A stretch of DNA of 64,000 nucleotides, taken from the NCBI GenBank assembly GCA_900540855.1, contig UQHK01000002.1:137639-201638 (forward strand), given 5' to 3'. The position numbers and the translations under genes are program-made. The stretch's first letter is position 1, and every line of letters begins with the position of its first letter. The notes below the pieces were generated by a model. The model had not been told where the DNA came from and did no database searches. It was given only the letters and a program-made list of their open reading frames with translations. Positions 27,016-36,758 of this stretch are shown here, one piece after another. Origin of the DNA: an uncultured Collinsella sp. GTDB taxonomy: Bacteria > Actinomycetota > Coriobacteriia > Coriobacteriales > Coriobacteriaceae.

Positions 27016-28347
27016 CTACAGAGCCTCGAGTGCGTTGGCGATGCGCTTCATGGCGGCATCGGCGGATGCTTGGTCGGGCGCCTCGGCCAGCACGCGGATA
27101 ACCGACTCGGTTCCGCTCTTGCGTACGAGCACGCGGCCCTCGCCTGCCAGCGCAGCCTCGGCCTCGGCGATGGCGTTCTGCACGCCCATGTTCTCGAGCG
27201 CGGCGTCCTTGTCCGCCACGCGCACGGCCACCTGCGCCTGCGGCAGCAGCTTGCACGGAGCCGTGAGCTGCGAGAGCGTCTCGCGCTCGGCGCGGATCAC
27301 TTCCATCACGCGCAGCGAGGTCATAATGCCGTCGCCCGTGCGCTCGATATCGCCAAAGATCGTATGGCCCGTCTGCTCGCCGCCCAGGCTGTAACCGCCC
27401 TCGCGCATCTTGGCATACACGTGACGGTCGCCCACACCGCTGGTCACGACACTTAGGCCGGCAAGCTCCAACGACTTGATCAGGCCAAAGTTGCTGGCAA
27501 TCGTCGGAACCACGGTACCGCCCGAAAGGCGACCGTGCTTGTTCAGGTACACGCCGCACACGTACAGGATCTGGTCGCCATCGACCACGCGGCCGCGCTC
27601 GTCCACGGCCAGGCAGCGGTCGGCATCGCCGTCGTAGGCAAAGCCCACGTCCAGGCCCTGCTCCACCACATGGCGCTGCAGACGCTCCATATGCGTGGAG
27701 CCGCAGTCGACGTTGATGTTAAAACCATCAGGCGCGGCATTGATCACGCGCACGTCGGCGCCCAGCGCGTCGAACACCGGCTTGGCCACCGAGGACGCCG
27801 AGCCGTTGGCGCAGTCGATGCCGATCTTGACGCCCTGAAGCGAAAAGTTCGCGCTGGCGATGAGCGAGGCAATGTAGCGGTTGCGGCCCTGCATGTAGTC
27901 CACCGTGGCGCCGATGTAGTTGCCCGTGGCCAGCGGCACCTCGCTCTTGCTATCGACGTAGTCCTCGATGAGCTCCAGTACGTCCTCGTCCATCTTAAAA
28001 CCGTCGCTATTGACGAGCTTAATGCCGTTATCGCAAAACGGGTTGTGGCTCGCGCTGATCATGATGCCGCAATCGAAGCAGCCTTCCACGGTCTGATGCG
28101 CTACGCCCGGCGTGGGGATCACGTGCAGCATATAGGCGTCCGCGCCGCTCGCGACCAAGCCGCTCACCAGCGCCGCCTCAAACATATAACTCGAGCGACG
28201 CGTGTCCTTACCCACGATGACGCGCGCCTTGCGCTCGCGGTTGGCGCCGTAATACCAGCCCACAAAACGGCCAATCTTATAAGCGTGCTCTACCGTCAGC
28301 CCAACGTTAGCCTCACCGCGAAAGCCGTCGGTGCCAAAGTACTTCAT
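27016..28347 (-). CDS. glmM: Phosphoglucosamine mutase
   Basis: 443 residues. MKYFGTDGFRGEAN at the start, catalytic serine in ISASHNPF (Ser100), the metal loop DGDADR, the sugar-binding GGEQTGHTIF and the phosphate-binding RKSGTESVIRVLAE near the C-terminus, all as in GlmM. Interconverts glucosamine-6-phosphate and glucosamine-1-phosphate for UDP-GlcNAc and cell-wall synthesis. A terminator between it and the upstream DUF4012 gene suggests separate transcription. Confidence 0.95.
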   Translation of the reverse strand: MKYFGTDGFRGEANVGLTVEHAYKIGRFVGWYYGANRERKARVIVGKDTRRSSYMFEAALVSGLVASGADAYMLHVIPTPGVAHQTVEGCFDCGIMISASHNPFCDNGIKLVNSDGFKMDEDVLELIEDYVDSKSEVPLATGNYIGATVDYMQGRNRYIASLIASANFSLQGVKIGIDCANGSASSVAKPVFDALGADVRVINAAPDGFNINVDCGSTHMERLQRHVVEQGLDVGFAYDGDADRCLAVDERGRVVDGDQILYVCGVYLNKHGRLSGGTVVPTIASNFGLIKSLELAGLSVVTSGVGDRHVYAKMREGGYSLGGEQTGHTIFGDIERTGDGIMTSLRVMEVIRAERETLSQLTAPCKLLPQAQVAVRVADKDAALENMGVQNAIAEAEAALAGEGRVLVRKSGTESVIRVLAEAPDQASADAAMKRIANALEAL

Positions 28348-28366
28348 GCGCTCTCCTTACAAAATA

Positions 28367-28394
28367 GGGGCGAACAGATTGCCTGTCCGCCCCA
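28367..28394 (-). terminator. Terminator after the DUF4012 gene
   Basis: GGGGCGGACAGG pairs with CTGTTCGCCCC (small bulge) on the minus strand; T-poor downstream. It lies between the DUF4012 stop and the glmM start. Confidence 0.6.
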
Positions 28395-28430
28395 AAATGG
28401 TACTCGATTATCTGCGCTACCAGAAAAACC

Positions 28431-30743
28431 CTACGCCGACGCGCTGTCGCGAGCCGCCTGGCATGTAGGAGTCTGACGCAGCGTAAGCGGCTTGTCCCCC
28501 GCCTCGGCTGACGTGGTCAGCGTATATGTGATCGTCGTCGTCTCGCCAGCATGCAGGTCAACGGTGCCCGAATAGAAGGGGATTCCATGCCACGTAGCGG
28601 CGCCAAGACCAAACTGGGTGCCCTCGACGGTCAGATCAGTAATGTTGCCGCCCGTCGGGGCAAACAACGAGACATTCAGACGCTCGTCGTCGCGCGCGGC
28701 ATCGGGCGCGCTCGCCGCGACGTAGTCGGGCAGCTTGCCGGCCTCCTCCTGCGTCATGATGTTCGTCAGGGTAACGGCGATGCGATACGAGCATGTGCCG
28801 TCACCGTTCTTGATGCCCTGGCCAATCTGCGTATCGGCATTCAGGTACCAGTCGAGCTTGGAGAAGCTCAGGTTGTTAAAGTAGACACCAGCAACGGGAT
28901 CTTCACTCGGGTCATCCGGATCGGGCAGCGAGGCGTCGATGTTCATCTCCTTGATAGCGTTCTGCTCGTCATCGTTTTTCATCCACGCGATCAGGCGGCC
29001 CTCTTCGGCGCCGCGCTCAACGGCGCTGACAAGCTTCGTAACATCGACATCGCCGATACCGCCAAGGATCTTGTCGAAGGCAGCGCTGGCGACGGATGCA
29101 AAGATGCCGTCCGACTCCTCGACCGGATAGTTCCAGTACACATCGTGCATGAGGACCTTTGCGGCGTTGGTGCCGTCGACAACCGTTCCGTCGGGCAGCG
29201 ACACGTTACCGACCAGGCCCAGCAGATACTGCAGGAACACCGGGTCGATGCCGACGACGCCATCAACGTCCTGCCCATATTGGGACTTCCACAGCGCGGC
29301 GACACGCTGCGAGTTGCGGGGCCAATCAGGCGAATAGGTATTGCCCGAGTTGTACAGGTTACTGTGGTTGCCGAACAGCGCCTCATCCTCTTCGTCGACA
29401 CTCTCGACTGCCTCATCCTCACTGAGCCCAATGCGGGGAACAAACTCGCCAATCGACATCCGGCCGTCGGTGACCGAAATCAGGCCCTGCGAACCGCCAA
29501 AGCCGCCGCAGGCACGAATCTCGACGTTGTTCATGGCATACACAAGGTAGTTGCGCGTCTGGCCGTTGGCGCCGAGCATCTGGGGAAGGACGGGGGCGAC
29601 CTTCTCCGCCGCGTCAACCGCGCCGTTGAGGGTGGCAAAGCCGTCCTTGGCCTTATCGACCAGCTCGGTCACCTGGGAAATATGAGTATCGCCAATGCCC
29701 TGGATCTTCTCGTTGGCGCTCTTGAACACCTTCGAGCTGCTGGAAAGCGAATCGGCGACCGCCTGCAGCGCGGACACGTTAATCATGCCGTCCTGAAACA
29801 GCTTGCCGGGCGTGGCCTGCGAAAGGTTATCGGCCATGGGAACCAGCGCATTGCTCGAGACATCGGACAGGGCGTCGATCATGGTGCGGGCCGCATTGAT
29901 GTCGCTACCATACACCGGGACAAACGAAGCCGCCGTCCACAGCGGGCTCGAGGTCTCCGCCTTCATGCTGTCGCAAAGCTCATCAATCTTCTTCGCGTCG
30001 TCAGGCAGCGTCGAAAAATCGCCCGACGTGACCTTGTCCTTAAGGCCACCGACAATCTCGACGGCCTCCTTCGCTTCACTCTTTACGGTCTTTGCCGAGT
30101 TAAGCAGCATAAAGCCGCTTGCGCCAAGCGCAACGAGAAGCACCGCGACTACAGCGGCAATAATGGCGCCGGTGTGACGCTTTTTGCGTTCGCCCTTGCG
30201 ATGGCGATGACGGACCAGACCGTCAGAGGTCGAACTCGACGAAGCGTCGCTACCGTAGTTCAAGCCAAAATCGTAATAATCCTCCTTGGAACCCGAGCCC
30301 GCAAACTCGGCACCGCTATCATCCAGGCGGGCAAACGTGCCAGTCTCGGAGGCGCCGGTATAGATCGTGCCAAGGTTACCCGTAAGCCCCGCGCCACCGG
30401 CAGAGGGAGTATTGTTGGCGGCCTTGCCGGCATTAACGTTGCCGGCGGCATTCGCGGCGTTGGTAGCACCTGCGTTGTTCGCGGGTACCGAAGGAGCCCC
30501 ACTCGGCTGCGACGTGGAGGTTGCACCGCCCGCAAAGACATTCCCTCTTGCACGGCCGGTCTTTTTTGCCTTTTGTGACTGCTCGTACAGAGCGGTAAAC
30601 ATCGCCGTCTCGCCCGGGGACACGCGCTTACCGGAACCGCCCTGTCCAGTGCCGCCCGGCGTGCCGGCCTTACCAGCCCCGTTCGGACGCGGCGGAACTG
30701 CAGGACGGCCGCTATCGCTGCCCTTAAAGTGATTACCAGCCAT
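28431..30743 (-). CDS. DUF4012 membrane protein
   Basis: 770 residues from an ATG with GAGGA upstream. Residues 1-190 are low complexity, rich in Gly, Ala, Asn, Pro and Ser, and presumably cytoplasmic; one membrane helix at about 192-214 follows a basic patch (RHRHRKGERKKRH). The remaining 550 residues match the extracytoplasmic DUF4012 family (NNVEIRACGGFGGSQGLISV...; YNYP-type segment VYWNYPVEESDG; C-terminal beta-rich region). Such proteins occur near capsule or exopolysaccharide loci in actinobacteria and firmicutes, but no function is established. No polysaccharide genes adjoin it here. Confidence 0.82.
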   Translation of the reverse strand: MAGNHFKGSDSGRPAVPPRPNGAGKAGTPGGTGQGGSGKRVSPGETAMFTALYEQSQKAKKTGRARGNVFAGGATSTSQPSGAPSVPANNAGATNAANAAGNVNAGKAANNTPSAGGAGLTGNLGTIYTGASETGTFARLDDSGAEFAGSGSKEDYYDFGLNYGSDASSSSTSDGLVRHRHRKGERKKRHTGAIIAAVVAVLLVALGASGFMLLNSAKTVKSEAKEAVEIVGGLKDKVTSGDFSTLPDDAKKIDELCDSMKAETSSPLWTAASFVPVYGSDINAARTMIDALSDVSSNALVPMADNLSQATPGKLFQDGMINVSALQAVADSLSSSSKVFKSANEKIQGIGDTHISQVTELVDKAKDGFATLNGAVDAAEKVAPVLPQMLGANGQTRNYLVYAMNNVEIRACGGFGGSQGLISVTDGRMSIGEFVPRIGLSEDEAVESVDEEDEALFGNHSNLYNSGNTYSPDWPRNSQRVAALWKSQYGQDVDGVVGIDPVFLQYLLGLVGNVSLPDGTVVDGTNAAKVLMHDVYWNYPVEESDGIFASVASAAFDKILGGIGDVDVTKLVSAVERGAEEGRLIAWMKNDDEQNAIKEMNIDASLPDPDDPSEDPVAGVYFNNLSFSKLDWYLNADTQIGQGIKNGDGTCSYRIAVTLTNIMTQEEAGKLPDYVAASAPDAARDDERLNVSLFAPTGGNITDLTVEGTQFGLGAATWHGIPFYSGTVDLHAGETTTITYTLTTSAEAGDKPLTLRQTPTCQAARDSASA

Positions 30744-30892
30744 AAAGAAATCCTCGCAATTGAGTCGCAATGAAAAAGTCCATAACGTTACTAGTTTATG
30801 GCATTTTGGGCATCGACAGCTAAACTCCAGACACGGACATCAATTGGCGAAAATGCGGCACAACACCTTTTCCGTCTTGGCGGCGGCGCCAG

Positions 30893-31915
30893 CTACACCG
30901 TGAGGAACATCATCACGATGATCATGGCAAAGCCGATAAGGTCGGTCGGCAAAAACACCGTGCCCAGCATAAGGGCGCTGGTGATGGTGGCCGAAACCGG
31001 CTCCATGGTTCCAAGGAGGCTCGCGCGCACCGAGCCAATCTCCTTAACGCCCTGCATGTAGAACATATAGGCGAAGAACGACCCCACCACAATAAATATC
31101 GCGAGCGCGCCGACACCCGAGGGGCCGAGCGCCGGCATATGCGCCCACGGCTGGGTAAAGATACTCATCACGATTCCCGCCGAAAGCATGGCCGAGCCCG
31201 TGACGACCGGGCTACCGTATTTGTTGAGGATTCCGGCAGGGATGATTGCTATGCAGGCACCGCCCACTGCGCACAAAAGGCCCGAGAGCAGGCCCATCGG
31301 CGAGATGTTGAGCGTACTGGGGTCGCCGCCCGTGGCGATCAAAAACGTTCCGCCCAATGCGAGCAAAATGCCAAGAGCCTCGCGCGTGCGCGGCAGTCGA
31401 TGCGCGGTGACGCAGGCATACCCCATGACGACCACCAGCTGCAGGCACTGGAAGACAGTCGCGGTGCCCGCGTTGGTCAGGCGCACGGCTGACAGATAGC
31501 AAAGCTGGTTGAACAGCAGGCCAAAGATCGTAAACAGAATAAGCTGCTTGCGATCGGCGGGGGTAGTCCACAGCTCGATCAAGCGGTCGCGGTCTTTTCT
31601 GAGCACAACGAACATAAAGAGCAGGCCAGCGATAACTTGGCGCACGCTCATCAGCCAAAACGTCTCGATATGGCACACGTCAAAGAGGTAGCTGGCGCTG
31701 GTGCCAGAAAAACCCCAAAACGTACCGCCGGCAAACGCGGCGAGCGTACCCAGGGCCATCTTGCGCGCCTGGGCGTCGTTGAGGCGGTCGCGCCATGCGC
31801 GGCGGGTGCTGCGGCTCAGCTCGTCAGTCCCCTCGGGCACGATAAAATCAGACGCCGCCGTCATCGGTACCGAAGCCCTTTCACGTGCACACTGCGCCGA
31901 GCGCTTCTGTTCCAT
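30893..31915 (-). CDS. DMT/EamA-family transporter
   Basis: 340 residues with about ten hydrophobic helices in two EamA repeats (residues about 55-190 and 200-335), a basic cytoplasmic N-terminus of about 50 residues, and the GTFWGFSGTSASYLF and VGSFFAYMFYMQG(V)K repeat signatures. A drug/metabolite exporter of unknown substrate. The start could be later in the N-terminal tail (Met18). It stands alone. Confidence 0.85.
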   Translation of the reverse strand: MEQKRSAQCARERASVPMTAASDFIVPEGTDELSRSTRRAWRDRLNDAQARKMALGTLAAFAGGTFWGFSGTSASYLFDVCHIETFWLMSVRQVIAGLLFMFVVLRKDRDRLIELWTTPADRKQLILFTIFGLLFNQLCYLSAVRLTNAGTATVFQCLQLVVVMGYACVTAHRLPRTREALGILLALGGTFLIATGGDPSTLNISPMGLLSGLLCAVGGACIAIIPAGILNKYGSPVVTGSAMLSAGIVMSIFTQPWAHMPALGPSGVGALAIFIVVGSFFAYMFYMQGVKEIGSVRASLLGTMEPVSATITSALMLGTVFLPTDLIGFAMIIVMMFLTV

Positions 31916-32040
31916 CCCACTCCCCAGAAATCAATTGGCAACAAAGCGCTCAAACTGTAGCACGAATATTGATACGGAAATGCGGGCGATTCGGAACATC
32001 TACGAGCATCCAAATTGCAGGGACGAAAGGCACCGAAGAG

Positions 32041-32751
32041 CTATGCCGAGCGGTTGGAATCGCCTGGGGCGCCGGGATCGGCTTCCGCACTTTCATCGGT
32101 ATGGCCACCGTCGGCATCGCCCTCGTCACCGGCGTCGCCCTGCTCCTCCTGCTCGCGACGGCGCTTTTCGCGAATCTGCTCAACGGCGGCTCGCAAGGCG
32201 GCCTCGTCCTCGGCGCGTGCCACCTCTTGCGTTGTCTTGACCATATGGCGAATCTCGAGCACCAGCAGCACGATCAGCGGCACCACGATAAGCGGAAAGA
32301 ACAGCAGCGGATTGGTGAGCAACGAGACCACCACGCCCAGCCCCGCCGAGACAAAGACCACGCGCCCCACCACGTCGGCGGCGGACACGGGCGCAGCATC
32401 CTCGACCGGATTGGCATCGCCCTTGGTGTGGTAGACCGGCGTGCCGTCGGCCGCATCCTCCACGGCAACGATGCGATGCGTGTTGAGCGAACCCTCCAGC
32501 GCGTCATCGGACGAATGGAAGGTAATGATGTCGCCGACCTGGTAGGCCTGGCTGTTGTCGGTATCGACGACGATAAACGAATGCACGGGAATCGCCGGCT
32601 CCATCGAGCCGGTCAGCGTACGCATAAAGCCATAGCCCATGATGGTGGGGATCTCACCAGCGGGCGTGAACACCGTGCGCAGCAGCACCACAAAGGCGAC
32701 CAGGATCACCACGGTCGCCAACACGTTGATCACGCGGAGCACGTGCTTCAT
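32041..32751 (-). CDS. SipW-like signal peptidase I, second copy
   Basis: 236 residues from an ATG overlapping the upstream stop (TGATG; a GTG one codon earlier is possible). A membrane helix (about 8-28) precedes the catalytic domain with TGSMEPAI (Ser) and LNTHRIV, where His replaces the Lys of ordinary signal peptidases, as in the ER/SipW type. A second helix (about 145-170) leads to a 70-residue Ala/Glu/Arg-rich, presumably cytoplasmic tail. It is the last gene of the fibre cluster, after the DUF2357 coiled-coil gene. Probably matures TasA-like precursors. Confidence 0.87.
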   Translation of the reverse strand: MKHVLRVINVLATVVILVAFVVLLRTVFTPAGEIPTIMGYGFMRTLTGSMEPAIPVHSFIVVDTDNSQAYQVGDIITFHSSDDALEGSLNTHRIVAVEDAADGTPVYHTKGDANPVEDAAPVSAADVVGRVVFVSAGLGVVVSLLTNPLLFFPLIVVPLIVLLVLEIRHMVKTTQEVARAEDEAALRAAVEQIREKRRREQEEQGDAGDEGDADGGHTDESAEADPGAPGDSNRSA

Positions 32752-34988
32752 CACTTGTCGGCGTCCTTTGCGGAAGGCTCGACGTCAGTGGCGTCAGATG
32801 CCGAAACGTCGGTCTCATCTCCCTCAACGGCCGTGGCGGCATCGCCCTCGGCGGCCTCTCCGCGCAAGCGAGCCAGCAGATAGCGCGACAGGCTGTTGCC
32901 CTCGGCACGGCGCTCGGCGCGGGCGCGATCGCGCTCGGCCTGTTCCAGCTCGTGCGCCAACGAGGCCAAGCGCTGCTGCATCTCCGCGCGGGCGGCTTCG
33001 AGCTCGCGCTCGTGCGCAGCCTTGGCGGCGGCGACTTCCTGCTCGATGCGCTCCTCTGCCGCGAGCTCAGCTGCGGCGATGCGCGCATCGGCGTCGGCAC
33101 GGGCGTCCTCGGCAGCACGCGTCGCGGCATCGCGCTCGGCAGTGGCAGCGGCGACCTTCTCGCTGGCATCCACCGCGGCCCGCTCCACCGCAGAATCGGC
33201 GGCCGCGCGGGCGGCATCGATTGCGGCATCGGCCGCCTGCTGAGCGGCGGAAACCTTCTCCTCGGCAGCGGCAACGGTGTCGGCAAGCGCCTGCTCCGCC
33301 TCGGCCGCGGCGGCGTCTGCCGCCTGCTGGGCGGCGCGGGCATCGCGCTCGGCCGTCAGCTGCACTTCCTCAATCTGCAGCTGAGCGGCGTCCAGCTTGG
33401 CATGCAGCTCGGCGGCCTCCTTGGCAGATACCTCGCGCACGGCGGCAAGCTCGGCCGCGGCTGCGTCCTTGGCGGCCTGCAGCTCAGCGGCATCGGCGGC
33501 TGTCTTGGCGGCCAAGGCTGCAGTAGCGTCGCTCTTGACCTGCGCGACCTGCTCGGAGGCCGCCTGCTCGGCGGCGGCAACCTTCGCATCGGCATCAGCG
33601 TGAGCAGCCGCGACCTCGGCATCGGTCTCGGCGCGCATCTGCTCAAGCTGGGCTGCGGCGGTCGAGCGCGCCTCGGCGGCGGCATCCTCGGCGGCCTTCT
33701 TGCCGGCCTCGACATCCTCCAGAGAGCCGCGCAGCTCCTCGGCATCCGCCTCGGCAATCTGCGCGCGCTGCGTCAACGCCAGCTCGCGCGTCTTGGCCTC
33801 GTCCAGCTCGTCGGCCAGGTCATCGCGCTCGTCGGTCAGCGCATGGGCCTGCACCTTCCAGGACGTAAGCTGCCCCTGGAGCTCCTCAATCTGCTCGCGT
33901 GCCTCGGCCAGCGCTTGCTCGGCATCGAGCTGGGCCTGCGTGACCTCCTCCACAAACACGCGGCGGACCTCGACGTCGGGCAGGTCGGGGCTATCGACCT
34001 GCACCTCCTTAATCTCCTTAATAAACTTGGGCGCCACCGGCGCGTGTTGCACGCTCTCGAGCTCCTGCAGGTTGCGCTCGTCATCGGTCAGGCTCTTAAA
34101 GACGGTGTAGTTGTTAATGAGGTTGGTGTACATCTGCACCATGTACTCGTCATCGAACGCCAGCGACTGCTGCTGCACGTCGATGTTGTAGCCCACCTTG
34201 TCGTAACGCTCCATAAACTGCCACAGCTGGTAGCACTTGCGGTAGTTGGGATCCTTCATGATGAGGTTGGTGCGCTGAATGGGGCTGCGGACCGCGCTGC
34301 AGCCGTTCATGATCTGGCAGAATGACGCGCCGCGCAGCGCCATGACCAGACGGCGCACGCGGTCGATGCGCATAAAGACGTCCATGTTGTCGGCGTCGTT
34401 CTCGGCAAAGCTCTGGCGGTTTTTGACCGTCATCTCGACGTTGTACTCGATCTCCTCGTACGCGTCGTCGATCTTACTGTGCATCTTAAAGCGGTTGCGG
34501 ATCTCGTTGCCCGTAGACCAAAAGATCACGTCGGTGCGCTTATCCACAAACGTCAGCAGACGCTGAATCAGATGGTAGATAAAGCGGTTCTCGTACAGGT
34601 CGTACGTCTCAACGGTGTTGACGTTGAGGATGCGCGTGGGATGGACGCCGCCATCGTCGCTCGGCGCCAGGAACTGCGTGTTCTGGCTCAGATGACGGAC
34701 GCTGTCGGCGCTGATCTTTTTGGCAAGCGAGACCGGCACCACCTCTTCCTCGGTGGTGATGAAGCGGCGCGGCTTTTCGATAATGGTGTTGATGGCGTCG
34801 AGCGAGTCCTCGATCATGCTAATCCATTCCTCGTCCACCACCTTGACGAGCTCCTCGCGCTGCTGTTCGATCGTGGTGCCCGAGGCCTGCGCCATCTCAA
34901 ACAGATAGCGGAAGTAGCGGCTGTCCTCCTGGATGGGCTCCATCTGCTCGGAGAAGCTGGTATAGAGGTCCTGAATGGTCTCGGACAT
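32751..34988 (-). CDS. DUF2357 (McrC-like) protein with long coiled coil and no visible nuclease
   Basis: 745 residues, GGAGTAACCC before the ATG. Residues 1-330 match DUF2357: VRHL, NVNTVETYDLYENRFIYHL (about 122-140) and SPIQRTNLIMKDPNYRKCYQLW (about 235-256) are the family's typical blocks, normally found with McrB-type ATPases. Residues about 355-715 are an Ala/Glu-rich heptad-like coiled coil. I see no PD-(D/E)xK motif, unlike restriction-type McrC. The gene follows the McrB-like ATPase by 69 bases and overlaps a signal peptidase gene. Likely the partner of that ATPase in a non-restriction role; inference. Confidence 0.78.
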   Translation of the reverse strand: MSETIQDLYTSFSEQMEPIQEDSRYFRYLFEMAQASGTTIEQQREELVKVVDEEWISMIEDSLDAINTIIEKPRRFITTEEEVVPVSLAKKISADSVRHLSQNTQFLAPSDDGGVHPTRILNVNTVETYDLYENRFIYHLIQRLLTFVDKRTDVIFWSTGNEIRNRFKMHSKIDDAYEEIEYNVEMTVKNRQSFAENDADNMDVFMRIDRVRRLVMALRGASFCQIMNGCSAVRSPIQRTNLIMKDPNYRKCYQLWQFMERYDKVGYNIDVQQQSLAFDDEYMVQMYTNLINNYTVFKSLTDDERNLQELESVQHAPVAPKFIKEIKEVQVDSPDLPDVEVRRVFVEEVTQAQLDAEQALAEAREQIEELQGQLTSWKVQAHALTDERDDLADELDEAKTRELALTQRAQIAEADAEELRGSLEDVEAGKKAAEDAAAEARSTAAAQLEQMRAETDAEVAAAHADADAKVAAAEQAASEQVAQVKSDATAALAAKTAADAAELQAAKDAAAAELAAVREVSAKEAAELHAKLDAAQLQIEEVQLTAERDARAAQQAADAAAAEAEQALADTVAAAEEKVSAAQQAADAAIDAARAAADSAVERAAVDASEKVAAATAERDAATRAAEDARADADARIAAAELAAEERIEQEVAAAKAAHERELEAARAEMQQRLASLAHELEQAERDRARAERRAEGNSLSRYLLARLRGEAAEGDAATAVEGDETDVSASDATDVEPSAKDADK

Positions 34989-35057
34989 GGGTTACTCCAT
35001 AGATTGGATCGATCGGAAAGGGGCGGGGCGACATCACGTCGCCCCGCGCTTACGACA

Positions 35058-36758
35058 TTAGTAGAAATTCTGGATCCGCTGCAGGTACATGACGGAATCG
35101 GGCAGACCGCCCTCGCCAAAGGTCTTCTCAATGTACTCGATCAGGCCCTTCATCTCGTCGCGCACAAAGCTCACGTTCATGGACTCAAACTTCTTGAGCA
35201 CCTTGCGGGCGATGATGTAGTCCATGCCGCCCAGCTCAGTGCCGCCGCACGCCACGTACACGGGGATAAAGTCGTACATCTGCTTGATGATACGGTTACC
35301 AAAGGCCAGCTTAAAGCGGGTCTGCAGGTACTGGTCCAGCTTGTGCATCTTCTGGAGCAGCTCCTCGTCGATCACATACTCGACCTTGGCCTTTTGGAAC
35401 AGATACTGCAGGTGGTCGGCCGTCACGTGCACGCGCTCGTGCGGCTCGCACTCAAACGCGTCGGCGCGCTCGTTGAGCTCGATGGGGATCGCACGGTCGT
35501 ACACCTTGTCCGTGATGGTAAAGGTGGAGTCGTCGTTGTTGGCCGTGCCGATAAACCACAGGCTGTCGGGAATGGTGAGCTTGCCGTCGTGCAGACCCCT
35601 GGGATCGGCGGCCCACTGGGTGGGCACCAGGTCGAGCACCCACTCGTCGTGGCTGGGCATCTCGAGCACCGACAGGATCTCGGCAAAGTAGTACTCCACG
35701 CGGGCGAGGTTCATCTCGTCGAGCACGATCATGGACGGGTCCTGGCGAAGGCCCGCCTCATACACGGCGCGGAGGAACTCGGTCTCGTTAAAGCGCTTGG
35801 AAAACTCGTTGAAGTAGCCCAGCACCTCGGTGCGGTCGCGGAAGCTCGGCTGCACCGAAACGATGGTCGCGGGGTTGTCCAAGTAGCGGCTAAAGCTGTA
35901 GGGCAGCGACGTCTTACCGGTACCCGAGATGCCCTCCAGGATCAGCAGCTTGGAGGCGGCCATGCCGGCCACAAAGCGGCGGATGACCTCAGGCGTGTAG
36001 TAGAGCTTCATCTGGCTGCAGGCGAACGCGCGGAAGCTGTCGACAAAGTCCTCCAGCGAGATGGCATCGTCGTAGGCCGGCGATTCCCAGTCGCGGTACT
36101 TAAGGTCCACAAGGGACAGCTTGGGGAAGCGGTTGGCCTGGGCGATCTCTTTTTCCTCGGCAAGGGTCTTGGCCTCAACGGTGGCCTTGGCCATGGCGGC
36201 CGCGGCATCCTTGACGCCCTCGCCATCGAGCGCGAGCGACGCGTTGCCCGACATGACGGCCGTCGCCGCAGCGCCCTCGCCAGCAGCCGCACCGGCGCCC
36301 GCGGCGGCGCCCACCACGTTGCCCACCGTGGGCAGATGGTCGTCGGCCAGGGCCGAGGCGCCCACGTACGGAATCTGCTTGGTGCCGCCCATGGCATTGA
36401 CCTTGAGCGCCAGCAGCTTGTTCTTCTCGTCCATGAGGTCGAGCACCTGCTTGTTCAGGCGGCCGATCTCGCGATAGAGCGCCTTGTTGGACGTGTCGTC
36501 GCGATGCAGGCGACGGTTGATGCGGTAGTGGTGGATCAGAATGGCCACGATCAGCACGGGGACTGCGATGAGCATGGCAAACAGAATGACCGCGCCGATC
36601 TTGCCCACCAGGTCAAACGTGGTGAAGTAGGTCATAAAGATGTTGAAGTACTCAACCCAGCCAAACACCAGCAGGTTAAGGATGGAGCTCACGACGGCAA
36701 CGACGTTGTAGACGACCTTTGCCAGTAGCTCCCAGGCAAATCCCAGAAACTCACTCAC
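35058..36758 (-). CDS. Membrane-anchored McrB-type AAA+ ATPase
   Basis: 566 residues from a GTG overlapping the preceding signal peptidase stop. Two hydrophobic segments (about 8-33 and 52-76) anchor the N-terminus; a coiled stretch and an Ala/Gly-rich linker (about 95-205) lead to the ATPase: Walker A GISGTGKTS (276-284), Walker B MIVLDEMNLARVEYYFAE (343 onward), which is the McrB-family D-E-x-N signature, and sensor GTANNDDST (about 404-412), equivalent to the McrB M-N-x-x-D-R-S block. The ATP or GTP preference cannot be told. Membrane anchoring and its place between signal peptidases distinguish it from type IV restriction McrB. Confidence 0.83.
   Translation of the reverse strand: MSEFLGFAWELLAKVVYNVVAVVSSILNLLVFGWVEYFNIFMTYFTTFDLVGKIGAVILFAMLIAVPVLIVAILIHHYRINRRLHRDDTSNKALYREIGRLNKQVLDLMDEKNKLLALKVNAMGGTKQIPYVGASALADDHLPTVGNVVGAAAGAGAAAGEGAAATAVMSGNASLALDGEGVKDAAAAMAKATVEAKTLAEEKEIAQANRFPKLSLVDLKYRDWESPAYDDAISLEDFVDSFRAFACSQMKLYYTPEVIRRFVAGMAASKLLILEGISGTGKTSLPYSFSRYLDNPATIVSVQPSFRDRTEVLGYFNEFSKRFNETEFLRAVYEAGLRQDPSMIVLDEMNLARVEYYFAEILSVLEMPSHDEWVLDLVPTQWAADPRGLHDGKLTIPDSLWFIGTANNDDSTFTITDKVYDRAIPIELNERADAFECEPHERVHVTADHLQYLFQKAKVEYVIDEELLQKMHKLDQYLQTRFKLAFGNRIIKQMYDFIPVYVACGGTELGGMDYIIARKVLKKFESMNVSFVRDEMKGLIEYIEKTFGEGGLPDSVMYLQRIQNFY

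Noticed and set aside
32751..36758. Type IV McrBC restriction system
   Set aside because: The DUF2357 partner has no visible nuclease motif, the ATPase is membrane-anchored and the neighbours are signal peptidases and secreted proteins.
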